NCBI GenBank assembly: GCA_003240855.1
Contig: QFNN01000018.1
Coordinates: 1 to 33,411, forward strand
DNA length: 33,411 nucleotides
Origin: Sphingomonas sanxanigenens
Lineage (GTDB): Bacteria; Pseudomonadota; Alphaproteobacteria; Sphingomonadales; Sphingomonadaceae
Reading direction: 5' to 3'
Shown here: in pieces, positions 7,516 to 15,555 of the stretch
Position numbering within the stretch: the stretch's first letter is position 1
Layout: each line of letters starts with the position of its first letter
Notes under the pieces: generated by a model
What the model saw: the letters and a program-made list of their open reading frames with translations, nothing else
Database searches by the model: none
Told to the model about the DNA's origin: nothing
Translations under genes and position numbers: made by a program

Positions 7516-7540
7516 AACCTGCTAACGACGCGACTGTTCC
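7516..7540 (-). promoter_or_regulatory. Possible EcfG-type promoter for the DUF2171 operon
   Basis: On the minus strand, GGAAC (7536-7540), 16 bases, GGTT (7516-7519). It has one mismatch from GGAAC-N16/17-CGTT and lies 84 bases upstream of the DUF2171 start. Confidence 0.4.
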
Positions 7541-7707
7541 GATAAAATCGGTTCAGGTGCCTCCCGCTTAACTTGTGTTGGATGGATTCGCCCTATTTTG
7601 CTTTTCGATCATCCTGAATTGGGGGCATCTCAATCGGGGCGCGCACCCATGCAGGCTAACCAGGGGCAATCGATCACCGGCAGAAGCAAGCGCCATTTCT
7701 CCGCCCG

Positions 7708-7732
7708 GGAACGCCTTTGTGCCAGCATGGTT
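7708..7732 (+). promoter_or_regulatory. Possible EcfG-type promoter before the hemerythrin remnant
   Basis: GGAAC (7708-7712), 16 bases, GGTT (7729-7732), the same variant as upstream of the DUF2171 gene on the other strand. AAGGA follows at 7737-7741 and AGGAG at 7749-7753, about where a start codon for the decayed hemerythrin-like gene would have been (ATG at 7758). Confidence 0.3.
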
Positions 7733-7761
7733 GAGAAGGAAAGATATCAGGAGAGTATGAT

Positions 7762-7878
7762 GGCAACGCACAGCTATTTGTCACCACTCGCCAAAACATC
7801 GAAACCCATATGCGGGGCGAGGAGCATGATCTCTTTCCTCGTCTCGAGTTGGCCCTAAAAAAAGGCAGATGGCGATGA
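7762..7878 (+). pseudogene. Hemerythrin-like (HHE) gene remnant
   Basis: A plus-strand frame in this gap reads T-R-Q-N-I-E-T-H-M-R-G-E-E-H-D-L-F-P-R-L-E followed by A-L-K-K-G-R-W-R and TGA. The H-x3-E-E-H-x-L-F-P spacing is that of the second iron-ligand helix of hemerythrin HHE domains. The likely start (ATG at 7758 with a good ribosome binding site) is in a different frame, and the four-helix domain is far from complete. I read it as a frameshifted, truncated remnant. It is too short to be certain. Confidence 0.4.
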
Positions 7879-8008
7879 TCCTATGCGCCAGATGTATCGG
7901 GAAAGGCTCAAGCTGGCCTGACCCAGGCGGAGATTCTCTCGCTGGCGCCAGGTCGGTTCTTCAACTGCTATTTCTGCACAGCAAAAGGCGAAACTCGAGG
8001 ACGTGGCG

Positions 8009-8617
8009 ATGACACAGTGGATTACCGAGCTTGTTGGCCGGCTTGGTTATTTGGCTATCGCTCTATTGATGATGTTGGAAAATATCTTTCCACCGATACC
8101 ATCCGAGGTGATCATGCCGCTTGCGGGATATTCGGCGGCAGACGGCAAACTCAATATCATTTTCGTCATCCTCTCTGGCACGGTCGGCACAAGCGCCGGC
8201 GCTTTCTTTTGGTGGTGGATAGCCAGCAAATTGGGCGAGCGGAGATTGAAAGGCTGGGCCGGCAGTCATGGTCGTTGGCTCACGCTCTCACCGGCAGAAA
8301 TCGATCATATTGACGGGTGGTTCGAGCGACATCGTATCTGGGCGATCCCGATTGCCCATGTCATTCCGGGTTTTCGCACCCTCATATCCATACCTGCTGG
8401 CCTGTTCGGCACAAAATTGCCGCGTTTCCTGATGCTGACGATCATTGGCGCAACCGCGTGGAACAGCGTGCTTGCTGGGATGGGATATTGGCTTGAAGGC
8501 AAATCGGGAGCCGTAGATCAGTATCTGGGGACCGCCGGCATGGTAATCATGGGGGGTATCCTCCTCTACTATCTCTACCGCGTCTTCACTTTCCAGGCTC
8601 GAACCGACAATGCTTGA
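8009..8617 (+). CDS. DedA family membrane protein
   Basis: Integral membrane protein of the DedA/VTT (SNARE-associated) family, members of which act in envelope homeostasis and lipid carrier or phospholipid translocation. The 202-residue product has E-N-I-F-P-P-I-P-S-E near residue 25, the hallmark acidic and proline-rich re-entrant motif, and F-E-R-H-R then H-V-I-P-G-F-R-T-L-I-S-I-P-A-G near 105-130, the conserved arginine motif. Several hydrophobic helices follow. A GTG at 8003 is in frame, but GAGG is ideally spaced (8 bases) for the ATG at 8009. It overlaps the next gene by 8 bases, so the two are cotranscribed. Confidence 0.9.
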   Translation: MTQWITELVGRLGYLAIALLMMLENIFPPIPSEVIMPLAGYSAADGKLNIIFVILSGTVGTSAGAFFWWWIASKLGERRLKGWAGSHGRWLTLSPAEIDHIDGWFERHRIWAIPIAHVIPGFRTLISIPAGLFGTKLPRFLMLTIIGATAWNSVLAGMGYWLEGKSGAVDQYLGTAGMVIMGGILLYYLYRVFTFQARTDNA

Positions 8618-9155
8618 AGACGATCTCATGACGACGCTCGCAAGGCTCGGCCTGGCCACTGCACTGGGTCTGGCACTCGGTTTCGAGCGTGAGCGCCGCG
8701 GCCATGATGCCGGTCTTCGCACGCACGGGCTGGTTTCGCTCAGCTCCAGCATGCTGACCTTGTCGGCGCTCGAACTAGTGGAAAATCACGGTGAAGGTGA
8801 CCCCGTAAGGGTGATACAGGGGCTTGCTCAGGCGATCGGCTTTATCGCCGGCGGCCTCATATTCGTGCGCGGCGGCGATGTCCGGAACATGACGACAGCC
8901 GCGAGTTTGTGGATGGCAGCAGCCATAGGAATCACTGCAGGTGCAGGTCAGTATCTCCTCGTGCTGGCTGGGACGGTTCTGGCCCTTTTGTTGCTCGTAG
9001 CAGCAACCCTGGTTGAACGCCTGTTTCCCCATCGCGACCCGGTGCCAGATCACGCTGACGATGACATTCAGATGCCCAACCGTCGTGGCACTGTTTCGCG
9101 CGGCAAAGCTCGGGACCCCCGCGACGCACGAGACAAGGCCAACAGCGCGGAGTAA
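8610..9155 (+). CDS. MgtC/SapB family membrane protein
   Basis: 181-residue membrane protein of the MgtC/SapB family, linked in other bacteria to Mg2+ limitation and membrane-potential/ATP homeostasis. Seen here are G-F-E-R-E-R near residue 24, G-L-R-T-H-G-L-V at 35-42, the R-V-I-Q-G-x-x-x-x-I-G-F-I-A-G-G-L-I motif at about 67-84, and hydrophobic helices up to about residue 140. A charged, arginine/aspartate-rich cytoplasmic tail (about 40 residues) follows. The start overlaps dedA by 8 bases; an internal ATG at 8628 with GAAG upstream is an alternative start. Confidence 0.88.
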   Translation: MLEDDLMTTLARLGLATALGLALGFERERRGHDAGLRTHGLVSLSSSMLTLSALELVENHGEGDPVRVIQGLAQAIGFIAGGLIFVRGGDVRNMTTAASLWMAAAIGITAGAGQYLLVLAGTVLALLLLVAATLVERLFPHRDPVPDHADDDIQMPNRRGTVSRGKARDPRDARDKANSAE

Positions 9156-9310
9156 TCGGCGCTTCATGCGTCATGCAATTCAGCGGCTGCGTAGCAGGGT
9201 CGAGCTTGGCGGCGATGCATCTGGCCGAAAGAAGCTTAAGGCCGATAATGGCGATCGCGTGGATAGGCGCGGCAAACGCGCGATCAGCTATTGTCTCCCC
9301 ATCCAATTTC

Positions 9311-11911
9311 TTAGTGAAGCAGATCAGTGATGCGCTGCTTCATGGCTTCCATCGAAAAGGGCTTGGTGAGGATGTGCATACCGGGATCAAGATGCCCATG
9401 GCTTAATACCGCATTCTCCGCATAACCGGTGATGAAGAGGATTTTAAGGTCCGGCCTTTTCACGCGGGCTGCGTCTGCCACCTGCCTGCCGTTCATTCCA
9501 CCAGGCAAGCCGACATCCGTGATGAGCAGGTCCACTCGTGCATCGCTCTCCAGAATTTTTAGTCCTGCCGCGCCGTCTACGGCTTCAATCGCACCATAGC
9601 CAAGACCTTCCAGAATCTCGACGACCAGCATCCGCACGGTGGGTTCGTCGTCAATCACCAGAACGGTTTCGCCTTCCCGTGCTTGAAGCGCCAGCGCCGG
9701 CTCGGCTTCCGGTGTTACAGGGCTGCCCGCTTCCCCCAGATGGCGTGGAAGGTAGAGGCATACCGTCGAGCCGCGACCGAGCTCGGAATAGATCCGGGTT
9801 TGCCCACCGGACTGGCGCGTGAATCCATAGATCATCGAGAGGCCGAGCCCCGTTCCCATCCCTATGGGTTTCGTCGTGAAAAATGGATCGAAAGCCTTGG
9901 AGATTGTCTCCTTGCTCATCCCTGTGCCGGTTTCCGATACGCAGAGGGATACATTTTGCCCTGGCTCCATGTCCCGCTCGACAGCAGTCCGGCGATCCAG
10001 CCATCGGTTTCCTGTTTCGATCGTGATCTTCCCGCCATCGGGCATGGCGTCACGCGCATTGATGCACAGATTGAGAAGAGCATTCTCCAGCTGGCTCGGA
10101 TCCACAAGGACCGGCCAAAGCCCTACGCCGTTGACCGCCTCCACCTCAATGGAGGGCCCCACGGTGCGCATGACGAGGTCGGCCATGCCATTCACGAGGT
10201 CGACAACGCAGGTTGGTTTTGGCGCGAGAGTCTGGCGGCGGGAAAAGGCCAACAGCCTGTGTGTCAGCGCGGCCGCGCGACGCGCGGCACCTTGCGCTGC
10301 GTATACATAGCGGTCCACATCCTCATGCCGACCCTGCGCCCGACGCATCTGGATCATCTCGAGCCCGCCCGTGATCCCGGTGAGCAGGTTGTTGAAGTCA
10401 TGCGCCAGTCCACCCGTCAACTGCCCGACCGCCTCCATTTTTTGCGATGGGCGCAACGCTTCTCCGGCGGCTATCAGGTCTCGCGTTCTCTGCTCGACCT
10501 GTTGCTCGAGTGAGGCCGCCAGCTCGCGAAGTTCGATTTCAGCCCGTCGCCGTTCGGTAGCGATTCGGGTTCGTTCCGCGACTTCCCGGACGAAAGCGAT
10601 CTCGTCGTCGAGCCATTCGCGCGCGGTGGCATGGTTAAGGTAGAGCAACGCGACGAGGCCGCCCTGCTCGGTGAGCGGCATATTGACCACTGCCTGCGCG
10701 CTTATGGCCTTGAGTGCATCAGCCCCCTCCACCGACCGCGGATCAAGGTCAGCGTCGGCGATGATGACGTCTTTTCCGCGCTTGAGATCCTCGATGTAGG
10801 ATCCATAGTCCCGGAACTGCAGCACCCCGGCCAGGGACGATATGCCCTCGGCATTCCAATCGCGCTTGATCGTGATCGTCTCAAGAGCCGGATCAATGAC
10901 GCCATAGCCTGCCCTGCTGACTTCCAGTGCCTCGCCCAATATCCGGGCTGCCGCAAAGGAGATGTCTGCAGGGTCCTGCACGTCGCGCACGACATCGCTC
11001 AGTGCGACCAGCGCGATGCGCATTCGCTCAGCGCGCCTCTGCTCTGTAACATCGGAAGATATGCCTGCAAGCCGCAAGGGTTTGCCGTCGGCGTTGAGAA
11101 ACGGCTGACCGCGAGACGTCAGCCAGCGAATTTCACCCTCCGGGGTAACGATCCGGTAGGTGACGTCGAAATCCCCTCCCGTACGCCGTGTCAGGTCGAT
11201 CGCATCGATGTTAGCCGCGCGATCGGCGGAATGAATGGCCGCGAGGCGGTCATCAAATGTAAACGGCTTTTCCGTGTCTACGCCAAACAGCGCCCGGCAC
11301 GCAGGAGAGGTTGTGAGCTCTCCGGTTTCGAAATTGATACTCCAAGTCCCGAACTTTCCGGCGCGAAGGGCAAAATCGAGCTCGCGTTCCTGCTCGTTCT
11401 GGCGTTGGAGCCGGCTGGTGATTTCAGCCATGAGGGCAGCGTTCGAATTTTCGAGCCCCTCAAGGCGTTGGCGCTCCAGCGTCACGTCGACCTGGCTGGC
11501 GAAGAAATATGCGAGCGTTCCTGCTTCGTCGAATACGGGGGCAAGAAGGAGCCGGTTCCAAAATGGCTCCCCGGACTTACGATGATTGCGAATGTCGATC
11601 TCGATAGGGCGTATCGCCTCCACCGCATCGTGAATGGCCTGGACATCCGCCCGATCCGTCTCTGGTCCCTGTAAAAATCGGCAGTTGCGACCCAGAATTT
11701 CTTCGCGCTCGTAACCCGTCAGCCGACAGAAGGAGTCATTGGCGAACACCACCGGATTATCGTGCAGACGCGGATTGGTTATGATCATCGGCATGCGCGT
11801 GGCCCGCACCGCAGCTACGAAGGGATCCGTCCCTTTGTCGAGGCCCAGAACTTCAGCTTCAATCCTTTGCGCGTCGGCGGTGCCGTGTCCATTCGTCACT
11901 GTCTCGCTCAT
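9311..11911 (-). CDS. LOV-PAS-GAF hybrid histidine kinase
   Basis: Predicted blue-light-responsive hybrid sensor kinase of 866 residues, cytoplasmic (no membrane segments). Domains in order from the ATG at 11911: LOV (about 30-150) with the flavin-adduct cysteine Cys77 in G-R-N-C-R-F-L-Q-G; PAS (175-295); GAF (300-455); helical linker; HisKA-type dimerisation domain with His504 in L-A-H-D-F-N-N; HATPase domain with the N box L-N-L-C-I-N-A-R-D-A-M; and a C-terminal receiver with Asp799 in L-I-T-D-V-G-L-P and Lys850. The G1 box reads S-E-T-G-T-G-M, with Glu660 where most kinases have Asp. The ribosome binding site is weak (AGGCGGG, 12 bases); an upstream ATG at 11989 has none. No output regulator is adjacent, so the partner is unknown. 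Confidence 0.92.
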   Translation of the reverse strand: MSETVTNGHGTADAQRIEAEVLGLDKGTDPFVAAVRATRMPMIITNPRLHDNPVVFANDSFCRLTGYEREEILGRNCRFLQGPETDRADVQAIHDAVEAIRPIEIDIRNHRKSGEPFWNRLLLAPVFDEAGTLAYFFASQVDVTLERQRLEGLENSNAALMAEITSRLQRQNEQERELDFALRAGKFGTWSINFETGELTTSPACRALFGVDTEKPFTFDDRLAAIHSADRAANIDAIDLTRRTGGDFDVTYRIVTPEGEIRWLTSRGQPFLNADGKPLRLAGISSDVTEQRRAERMRIALVALSDVVRDVQDPADISFAAARILGEALEVSRAGYGVIDPALETITIKRDWNAEGISSLAGVLQFRDYGSYIEDLKRGKDVIIADADLDPRSVEGADALKAISAQAVVNMPLTEQGGLVALLYLNHATAREWLDDEIAFVREVAERTRIATERRRAEIELRELAASLEQQVEQRTRDLIAAGEALRPSQKMEAVGQLTGGLAHDFNNLLTGITGGLEMIQMRRAQGRHEDVDRYVYAAQGAARRAAALTHRLLAFSRRQTLAPKPTCVVDLVNGMADLVMRTVGPSIEVEAVNGVGLWPVLVDPSQLENALLNLCINARDAMPDGGKITIETGNRWLDRRTAVERDMEPGQNVSLCVSETGTGMSKETISKAFDPFFTTKPIGMGTGLGLSMIYGFTRQSGGQTRIYSELGRGSTVCLYLPRHLGEAGSPVTPEAEPALALQAREGETVLVIDDEPTVRMLVVEILEGLGYGAIEAVDGAAGLKILESDARVDLLITDVGLPGGMNGRQVADAARVKRPDLKILFITGYAENAVLSHGHLDPGMHILTKPFSMEAMKQRITDLLH

Positions 11912-12218
11912 TCTTATGTCGATCCCGCCTACGCTTTTCGTTTTTGCCAGAAGCGAGGGAAGTAGAGTGCGGTTCCATCTCCATGGCATTGGAAAGCTTG
12001 AGGGCGTGACAGATTGAGGCGCTCGTAATCCCTGCAGGCAGCGCCTTTGGCTTTTCCTCTATCGAGATGGGTTGCGGTGGAGTGGCCCTTTTTGGAAGAA
12101 ACGCTGGCACGCTGATTTCATAGTTAAGCGCATACGGTCGAACATAGGCAAAATTGTCGTTCACCACTGTATAGATCGGCGGTCGCTTATTGCCCGTCAG
12201 CTTGGTCAGGAACCCCAT
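11859..12218 (-). CDS. Doubtful small hypothetical protein
   Basis: A minus-strand frame from an ATG at 12218 (M-G-F-L-T-K-L-T-G-N) gives 119 residues. The first 60 are of mixed composition (P-P-I-Y-T-V-V-N-D-N-F-A-Y-V-R-P), while the end is highly basic and overlaps the start of the LOV kinase in another frame. There is no ribosome binding site and no known family. The N-terminal half could be a real small gene or the remnant of one; the C-terminal part looks like out-of-frame sequence. Confidence 0.3.
   Translation of the reverse strand: MGFLTKLTGNKRPPIYTVVNDNFAYVRPYALNYEISVPAFLPKRATPPQPISIEEKPKALPAGITSASICHALKLSNAMEMEPHSTSLASGKNEKRRRDRHKNERDSDEWTRHRRRAKD
11952..11976 (-). promoter_or_regulatory. 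Possible EcfG-type promoter for the LOV kinase
   Basis: On the minus strand, GGAAC (11972-11976), 16 bases, CGCT (11952-11955), one mismatch in the -10. It ends 41 bases before the chosen start at 11911, and would lie inside the coding sequence if the ATG at 11989 were used. Confidence 0.35.
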
Positions 12219-12242
12219 GACTGCGTCAATGGGCACACAACT

Positions 12243-12268
12243 GGAACTTAGCGCGCCGGAGCTCCATT
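12243..12268 (+). promoter_or_regulatory. Possible EcfG-type promoter for the zinc-finger gene
   Basis: GGAAC (12243-12247), 17 bases, CATT (12265-12268), one mismatch in the -10. It lies 22 bases before the start at 12290, with GGAGG (12277-12281) as ribosome binding site. Confidence 0.4.
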
Positions 12269-12289
12269 TAGGATATGGAGGTCAAGGCG

Positions 12290-12553
12290 ATGGCAAATGG
12301 TTGGGCGCCCGATGGCGCAGTGCAAGGCCAGATTGACGATACGATCAAGGACGCGGTGCAGCGTGCGCGGACGATGATGCCTGCCGGCGAGAGCGCGGTA
12401 TATTGCGATGATTGCGGCGAGGAGATTCCCGAGCGACGCCGGCAGGCCTTACCTGGCACCCGGACCTGTGTTGCGTGCCAGTCCAAACGTGATAGGGCTG
12501 CCCGTTCTGTCGGGATCAATCGCCGTGGCAGCAAGGACAGTCAGCTGAAATAA
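12290..12553 (+). CDS. DksA/TraR C4-type zinc-finger protein
   Basis: 87-residue protein of the short DksA/TraR group (YbiI-like). The zinc-binding pattern C-D-D-C at about 39-42 and C-V-A-C at about 60-63 is intact, with I-P-E-R-R-R between, as in this family. Longer members bind the RNA polymerase secondary channel; short ones of this type have no proven target. The ATG at 12290 has GGAGG 8 bases upstream; the in-frame ATG at 12275 overlaps that site and is rejected. A GGAAC box lies directly upstream, suggesting stress control. Confidence 0.88.
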   Translation: MANGWAPDGAVQGQIDDTIKDAVQRARTMMPAGESAVYCDDCGEEIPERRRQALPGTRTCVACQSKRDRAARSVGINRRGSKDSQLK

Positions 12554-12629
12554 TTCACCGCAGACTTTGTCAGCCAGACAGTGGTTCAAGTGCAGATGAG
12601 TCGGAACACAGGGGGCACGCCCTGGCACA

Positions 12630-12943
12630 TCATGACTTTGCGGTTCGGCATCGAACCTTCTTGTCGCCAAGCTCGACCCACACCGGCGCATGGTCGCTCG
12701 ATATCTCCCAACCCCGCATATGAGCATCAACCGGCGCATCAATGCGCTGAGGATCGCGAAGCTCTTCTGGCCATGCCAGATGGAAGGATAGCCAAGATCG
12801 CAAAGCGCGCTCTGCAGGAACCTCTCCTCCGGCGCCTTGAGTTCCTGGAGCATGACGATGGCTGGCCCAGCTTCTGCTAGTCAGCGAAGCGGGACCGGCA
12901 AACGGCCGTTCACGCCTTTTACATTGCAGGTGGCGATCTTCAC
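12630..12943 (-). pseudogene. Decayed second exonuclease III gene
   Basis: Reading left from the GTG at 12943, the sequence encodes V-K-I-A-T-C-N-V-K-G-V-N-G-R-L-P, the start of an exonuclease III. A TGA (12881-12883) stands where Trp21 of the intact copy at 4210 lies. The same frame then continues with L-Q-E-L-K-A-P-E-E-R-F to G-Q-K-S-F. An internal deletion of roughly 150 codons then joins, after a frame change, to the family's C terminus (R-G-W-E-I-S-S-D-H-A-P-V-W-V-E-L). It is clearly non-functional. Its GTG start overlaps the ligD stop (GTGA), so it was once the last gene of a ligD operon. Confidence 0.85.
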
Positions 12944-15456
12944 AAATCTGGCAGGACCTGGTCGGCACGGCCCCATTGCGCGAGTGCCTTGGACCGTGCT
13001 CGCTTCACCATCTCCATGGCATCGCCGATATGCCAGTGGGCCGGACTGTCCAGATCGCGCAACTCCTCCCAGCTGAGCGGCACGGCGATCGGCGCAAAGG
13101 GGCGCGAACGCGCGCTGTACGGCATGACGGCCGTGGCGCCGCGCTGGTTGCGAAGATAGTCGATGAAGATGCGTCCGGTACGCTTGGCCTTGGCCAGGGC
13201 CGCAGTGAACCGGTCGGGATCGGCCTGCGCAAGGGCCATGGCAAAGCGGTGCGCAAAATCCTTGACCACTGGCCATTGGGCGGTCGGCGTGAGCGGCGCG
13301 ATGACATGAACTCCCTTGCCGCCGGTCACCATCGGGAAAGTTGCGAGACCCATCTGACCCAGCACGTCCTGAAGATGGGCAGCCGCCGAGACCACATCCT
13401 TGAACTCCACCCCCTCGTCGGGGTCGAGATCGAACACCAGTCGGTCGGCCATCTCGACGTCCTCGATCCGAGCGCCCCAGCCATGGAACTCGATCGTGCC
13501 CATCTGGACGCAGGTCAGAAGTCCGGCAGGCGTGTCCACGAACAGATAGGGCTCGTCATGCCCATCCTTCTCGCGGATCGCGACATGCCTGACTGCATCG
13601 CCGAAGCTGCCTGCATCATGTTTCTGGAAAAAGCATTTCTTGTCTCGGCCTTGCGGGCAGCGCACCAGGCTGAGCGGCCGGCTGCCGCTCCAGGGCAGCA
13701 TGATCTCCGCAACAGCTTCATAATATTCGGCGAGCTGCCCCTTGGTGAGCTTGCCCTCGGGAAAGATGACGCGGTCGCGATTGCTGATCTTGACGGCACT
13801 GGTAGCGCCCGGAGCGGTGAGTTCGCCGACCAGCGCTTCGGTTTCGACCACCACCGCTTCGGGCTTTTTGTCCTCTCGAAGCCCCAAATAACTCGAATGG
13901 CGCAGCACGCCTTCGTCGGTGAATTCGATGAAGGCGACCTCGGCGACGAGTTTGGGCTTGATCCAGTGAGCGCCGCGCACGGCTGCTCGCGGTGCCTCCA
14001 CCGTCGCAGTCTTCTGTTCTAGCGGCGCCATCAACGCCATCAGGCGCTCGATCTCGTCACCGGTGAACCCGGTCCCAACCTTGCCTGCGTATCGCAGCAC
14101 GCCCTTCTCGTTCACCCCCAGCAGCAAGGCGCGAAAGCCCCGCTGCTTGTCGGAGGGGGTCCATCCGACGACGACAAACTCCTGCCGACGGATGCACTTG
14201 GTCTTCACCCAGCCCCCTGAGCGCGAGCCTGAATAGCGTGCGTCGATGCGCTTTGAGATGACCCCCTCCAGCCCCGCGTCGCAGAATCTGTCGAAGAGCT
14301 GCTCGCCGCGCCCGACGATATGGTCGGAATAGCGCAAATGCCCCCGACCCTCGCCAATCAACGCGGAGAGAAGCGCCTTGCGCTCCAGCAAGGGCCGTTG
14401 CGTCAGATCTTCCCCGTCAAGTTCGAGCAAATCAAATGCGAAATAATCGATCGCGTTTGGGTCGTCCTTGAGCGCTGCCTGCAAAGCCTGGAAACTGGTC
14501 CTGCCGTCGGGCAACACCACGACCGCTTCACCGTCGATCAGGGCGCTTTCAGCATCAAGCGTGACGGCGTCGCCGATCAGTCCGGCGAACCGGTCCGACC
14601 AGTCCAACCCCGAGCGCGTATAGGCGCGGCCTTCGCCATTTCCGATCGCCAGCAGCGTGCGGTATCCGTCATATTTGAGCTCGTGCAGCCAGCGATCACC
14701 CGGCGGCACATGGTCGACAAGAGTCGCCAGCTGCACGGGCTGGAACGGCGGCAGGATACGGGCTGCTTTCCTACGCTTCGTTGCCCTGGCAGGCTTCCTG
14801 GCTTGCGCCTCTACTGAGGCTGAGGCCGACGGCGATGCCTTGGACTTCAATCTTGCAATCGGTTTGCCCGCAGCGATCTCCTCCATCGTGCGCCCGCTAT
14901 CTATGCTGGTCAGGTGGAGCCCGACCAGATCGTCCGAGCCGCCGGCAAAGGCATCCTTTACCTTGCGCAATATCCAATTCTCCCCCTTTCCCCTGCCGCG
15001 CGGTTTCATGCGAAAAAGGATCCATTCGCCCTGCATCCGGCGCCCATGAAGGATGAAATGGAGATGGCCTTCGGTCAGGGTCGCGCGCGGATCCTTGCCC
15101 GCGATCGGTTCCCACGTTCCGTTGTCCCACAGCATGACGGTTCCGCCACCATATTCACCCTTGGGGATGGTGCCCTCGAACCGGGCATAGTCGAGCGGAT
15201 GGTCCTCGGTCCGCACAGCCAGCCTCTTGTCATCCGGGTTGGTACTGGGCCCGCGCGTGACGGCCCAGCTGAGAAGAACACCGTCCAGCTCCAGTCTGAA
15301 ATCATAGTGTAGACGGGACGCGGCATGTTTCTGGACGACAAAGCCATTACCGGCGGCGGGCTGTGTCGCCCCGGAGGGTTCGGCGGTGCGCGCGAAATCA
15401 CGCTTGGCGCGATAGGTGGCGAGCCTGTCCTCCTTCCTGGTCTGTACGTTCGGCAT
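12940..15456 (-). CDS. ligD: ATP-dependent DNA ligase D (PE-LIG-POL)
   Basis: Multifunctional end-joining enzyme that works with Ku in bacterial NHEJ: it trims, fills and seals broken DNA ends. The 838-residue product has the three domains in the order phosphoesterase (about 40-170, H-Y-D-F-R-L-E at 50-56), ligase (about 235-540, with Lys261 in E-L-K-Y-D-G-Y-R as AMP-accepting residue, I-D-G-E near 310 and W-V-K-T-K at 416-420), and polymerase/primase (about 555-838, with F-D-L-D-P-D holding Asp676 and Asp678, and Asp766 in F-I-D-Y). A lysine/alanine-rich linker (about 200-235) joins the first two. Length and order match Pseudomonas-type LigD. The start at 15456 has GGAA 6 bases upstream. Ku lies 1.7 kb further upstream on the same strand. 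Confidence 0.96.
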   Translation of the reverse strand: MPNVQTRKEDRLATYRAKRDFARTAEPSGATQPAAGNGFVVQKHAASRLHYDFRLELDGVLLSWAVTRGPSTNPDDKRLAVRTEDHPLDYARFEGTIPKGEYGGGTVMLWDNGTWEPIAGKDPRATLTEGHLHFILHGRRMQGEWILFRMKPRGRGKGENWILRKVKDAFAGGSDDLVGLHLTSIDSGRTMEEIAAGKPIARLKSKASPSASASVEAQARKPARATKRRKAARILPPFQPVQLATLVDHVPPGDRWLHELKYDGYRTLLAIGNGEGRAYTRSGLDWSDRFAGLIGDAVTLDAESALIDGEAVVVLPDGRTSFQALQAALKDDPNAIDYFAFDLLELDGEDLTQRPLLERKALLSALIGEGRGHLRYSDHIVGRGEQLFDRFCDAGLEGVISKRIDARYSGSRSGGWVKTKCIRRQEFVVVGWTPSDKQRGFRALLLGVNEKGVLRYAGKVGTGFTGDEIERLMALMAPLEQKTATVEAPRAAVRGAHWIKPKLVAEVAFIEFTDEGVLRHSSYLGLREDKKPEAVVVETEALVGELTAPGATSAVKISNRDRVIFPEGKLTKGQLAEYYEAVAEIMLPWSGSRPLSLVRCPQGRDKKCFFQKHDAGSFGDAVRHVAIREKDGHDEPYLFVDTPAGLLTCVQMGTIEFHGWGARIEDVEMADRLVFDLDPDEGVEFKDVVSAAAHLQDVLGQMGLATFPMVTGGKGVHVIAPLTPTAQWPVVKDFAHRFAMALAQADPDRFTAALAKAKRTGRIFIDYLRNQRGATAVMPYSARSRPFAPIAVPLSWEELRDLDSPAHWHIGDAMEMVKRARSKALAQWGRADQVLPDL

Positions 15457-15555
15457 GTCGATTCCGGATCCCTTCGCTCCCTTAATCCCCGGATGCCATG
15501 ACTCGTTCCTGCGCGGCTCAGGTCTGACAAGCGCGGCGAAACCGGACAGCGATCA

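Noticed and set aside
9230..9300. Hairpin-like GATCGCG/CGCGATC symmetry downstream of the LOV kinase
   Set aside because: The loop is long and there is no T-run; it is too weak to call a terminator.
9683..10513. Plus-strand 276-residue frame, and a 347-residue frame at 10631-11674
   Set aside because: Both are antisense shadows of the LOV hybrid kinase, whose domains and catalytic residues are clear.
12976..14022. Plus-strand 348-residue frame
   Set aside because: Antisense to ligD.
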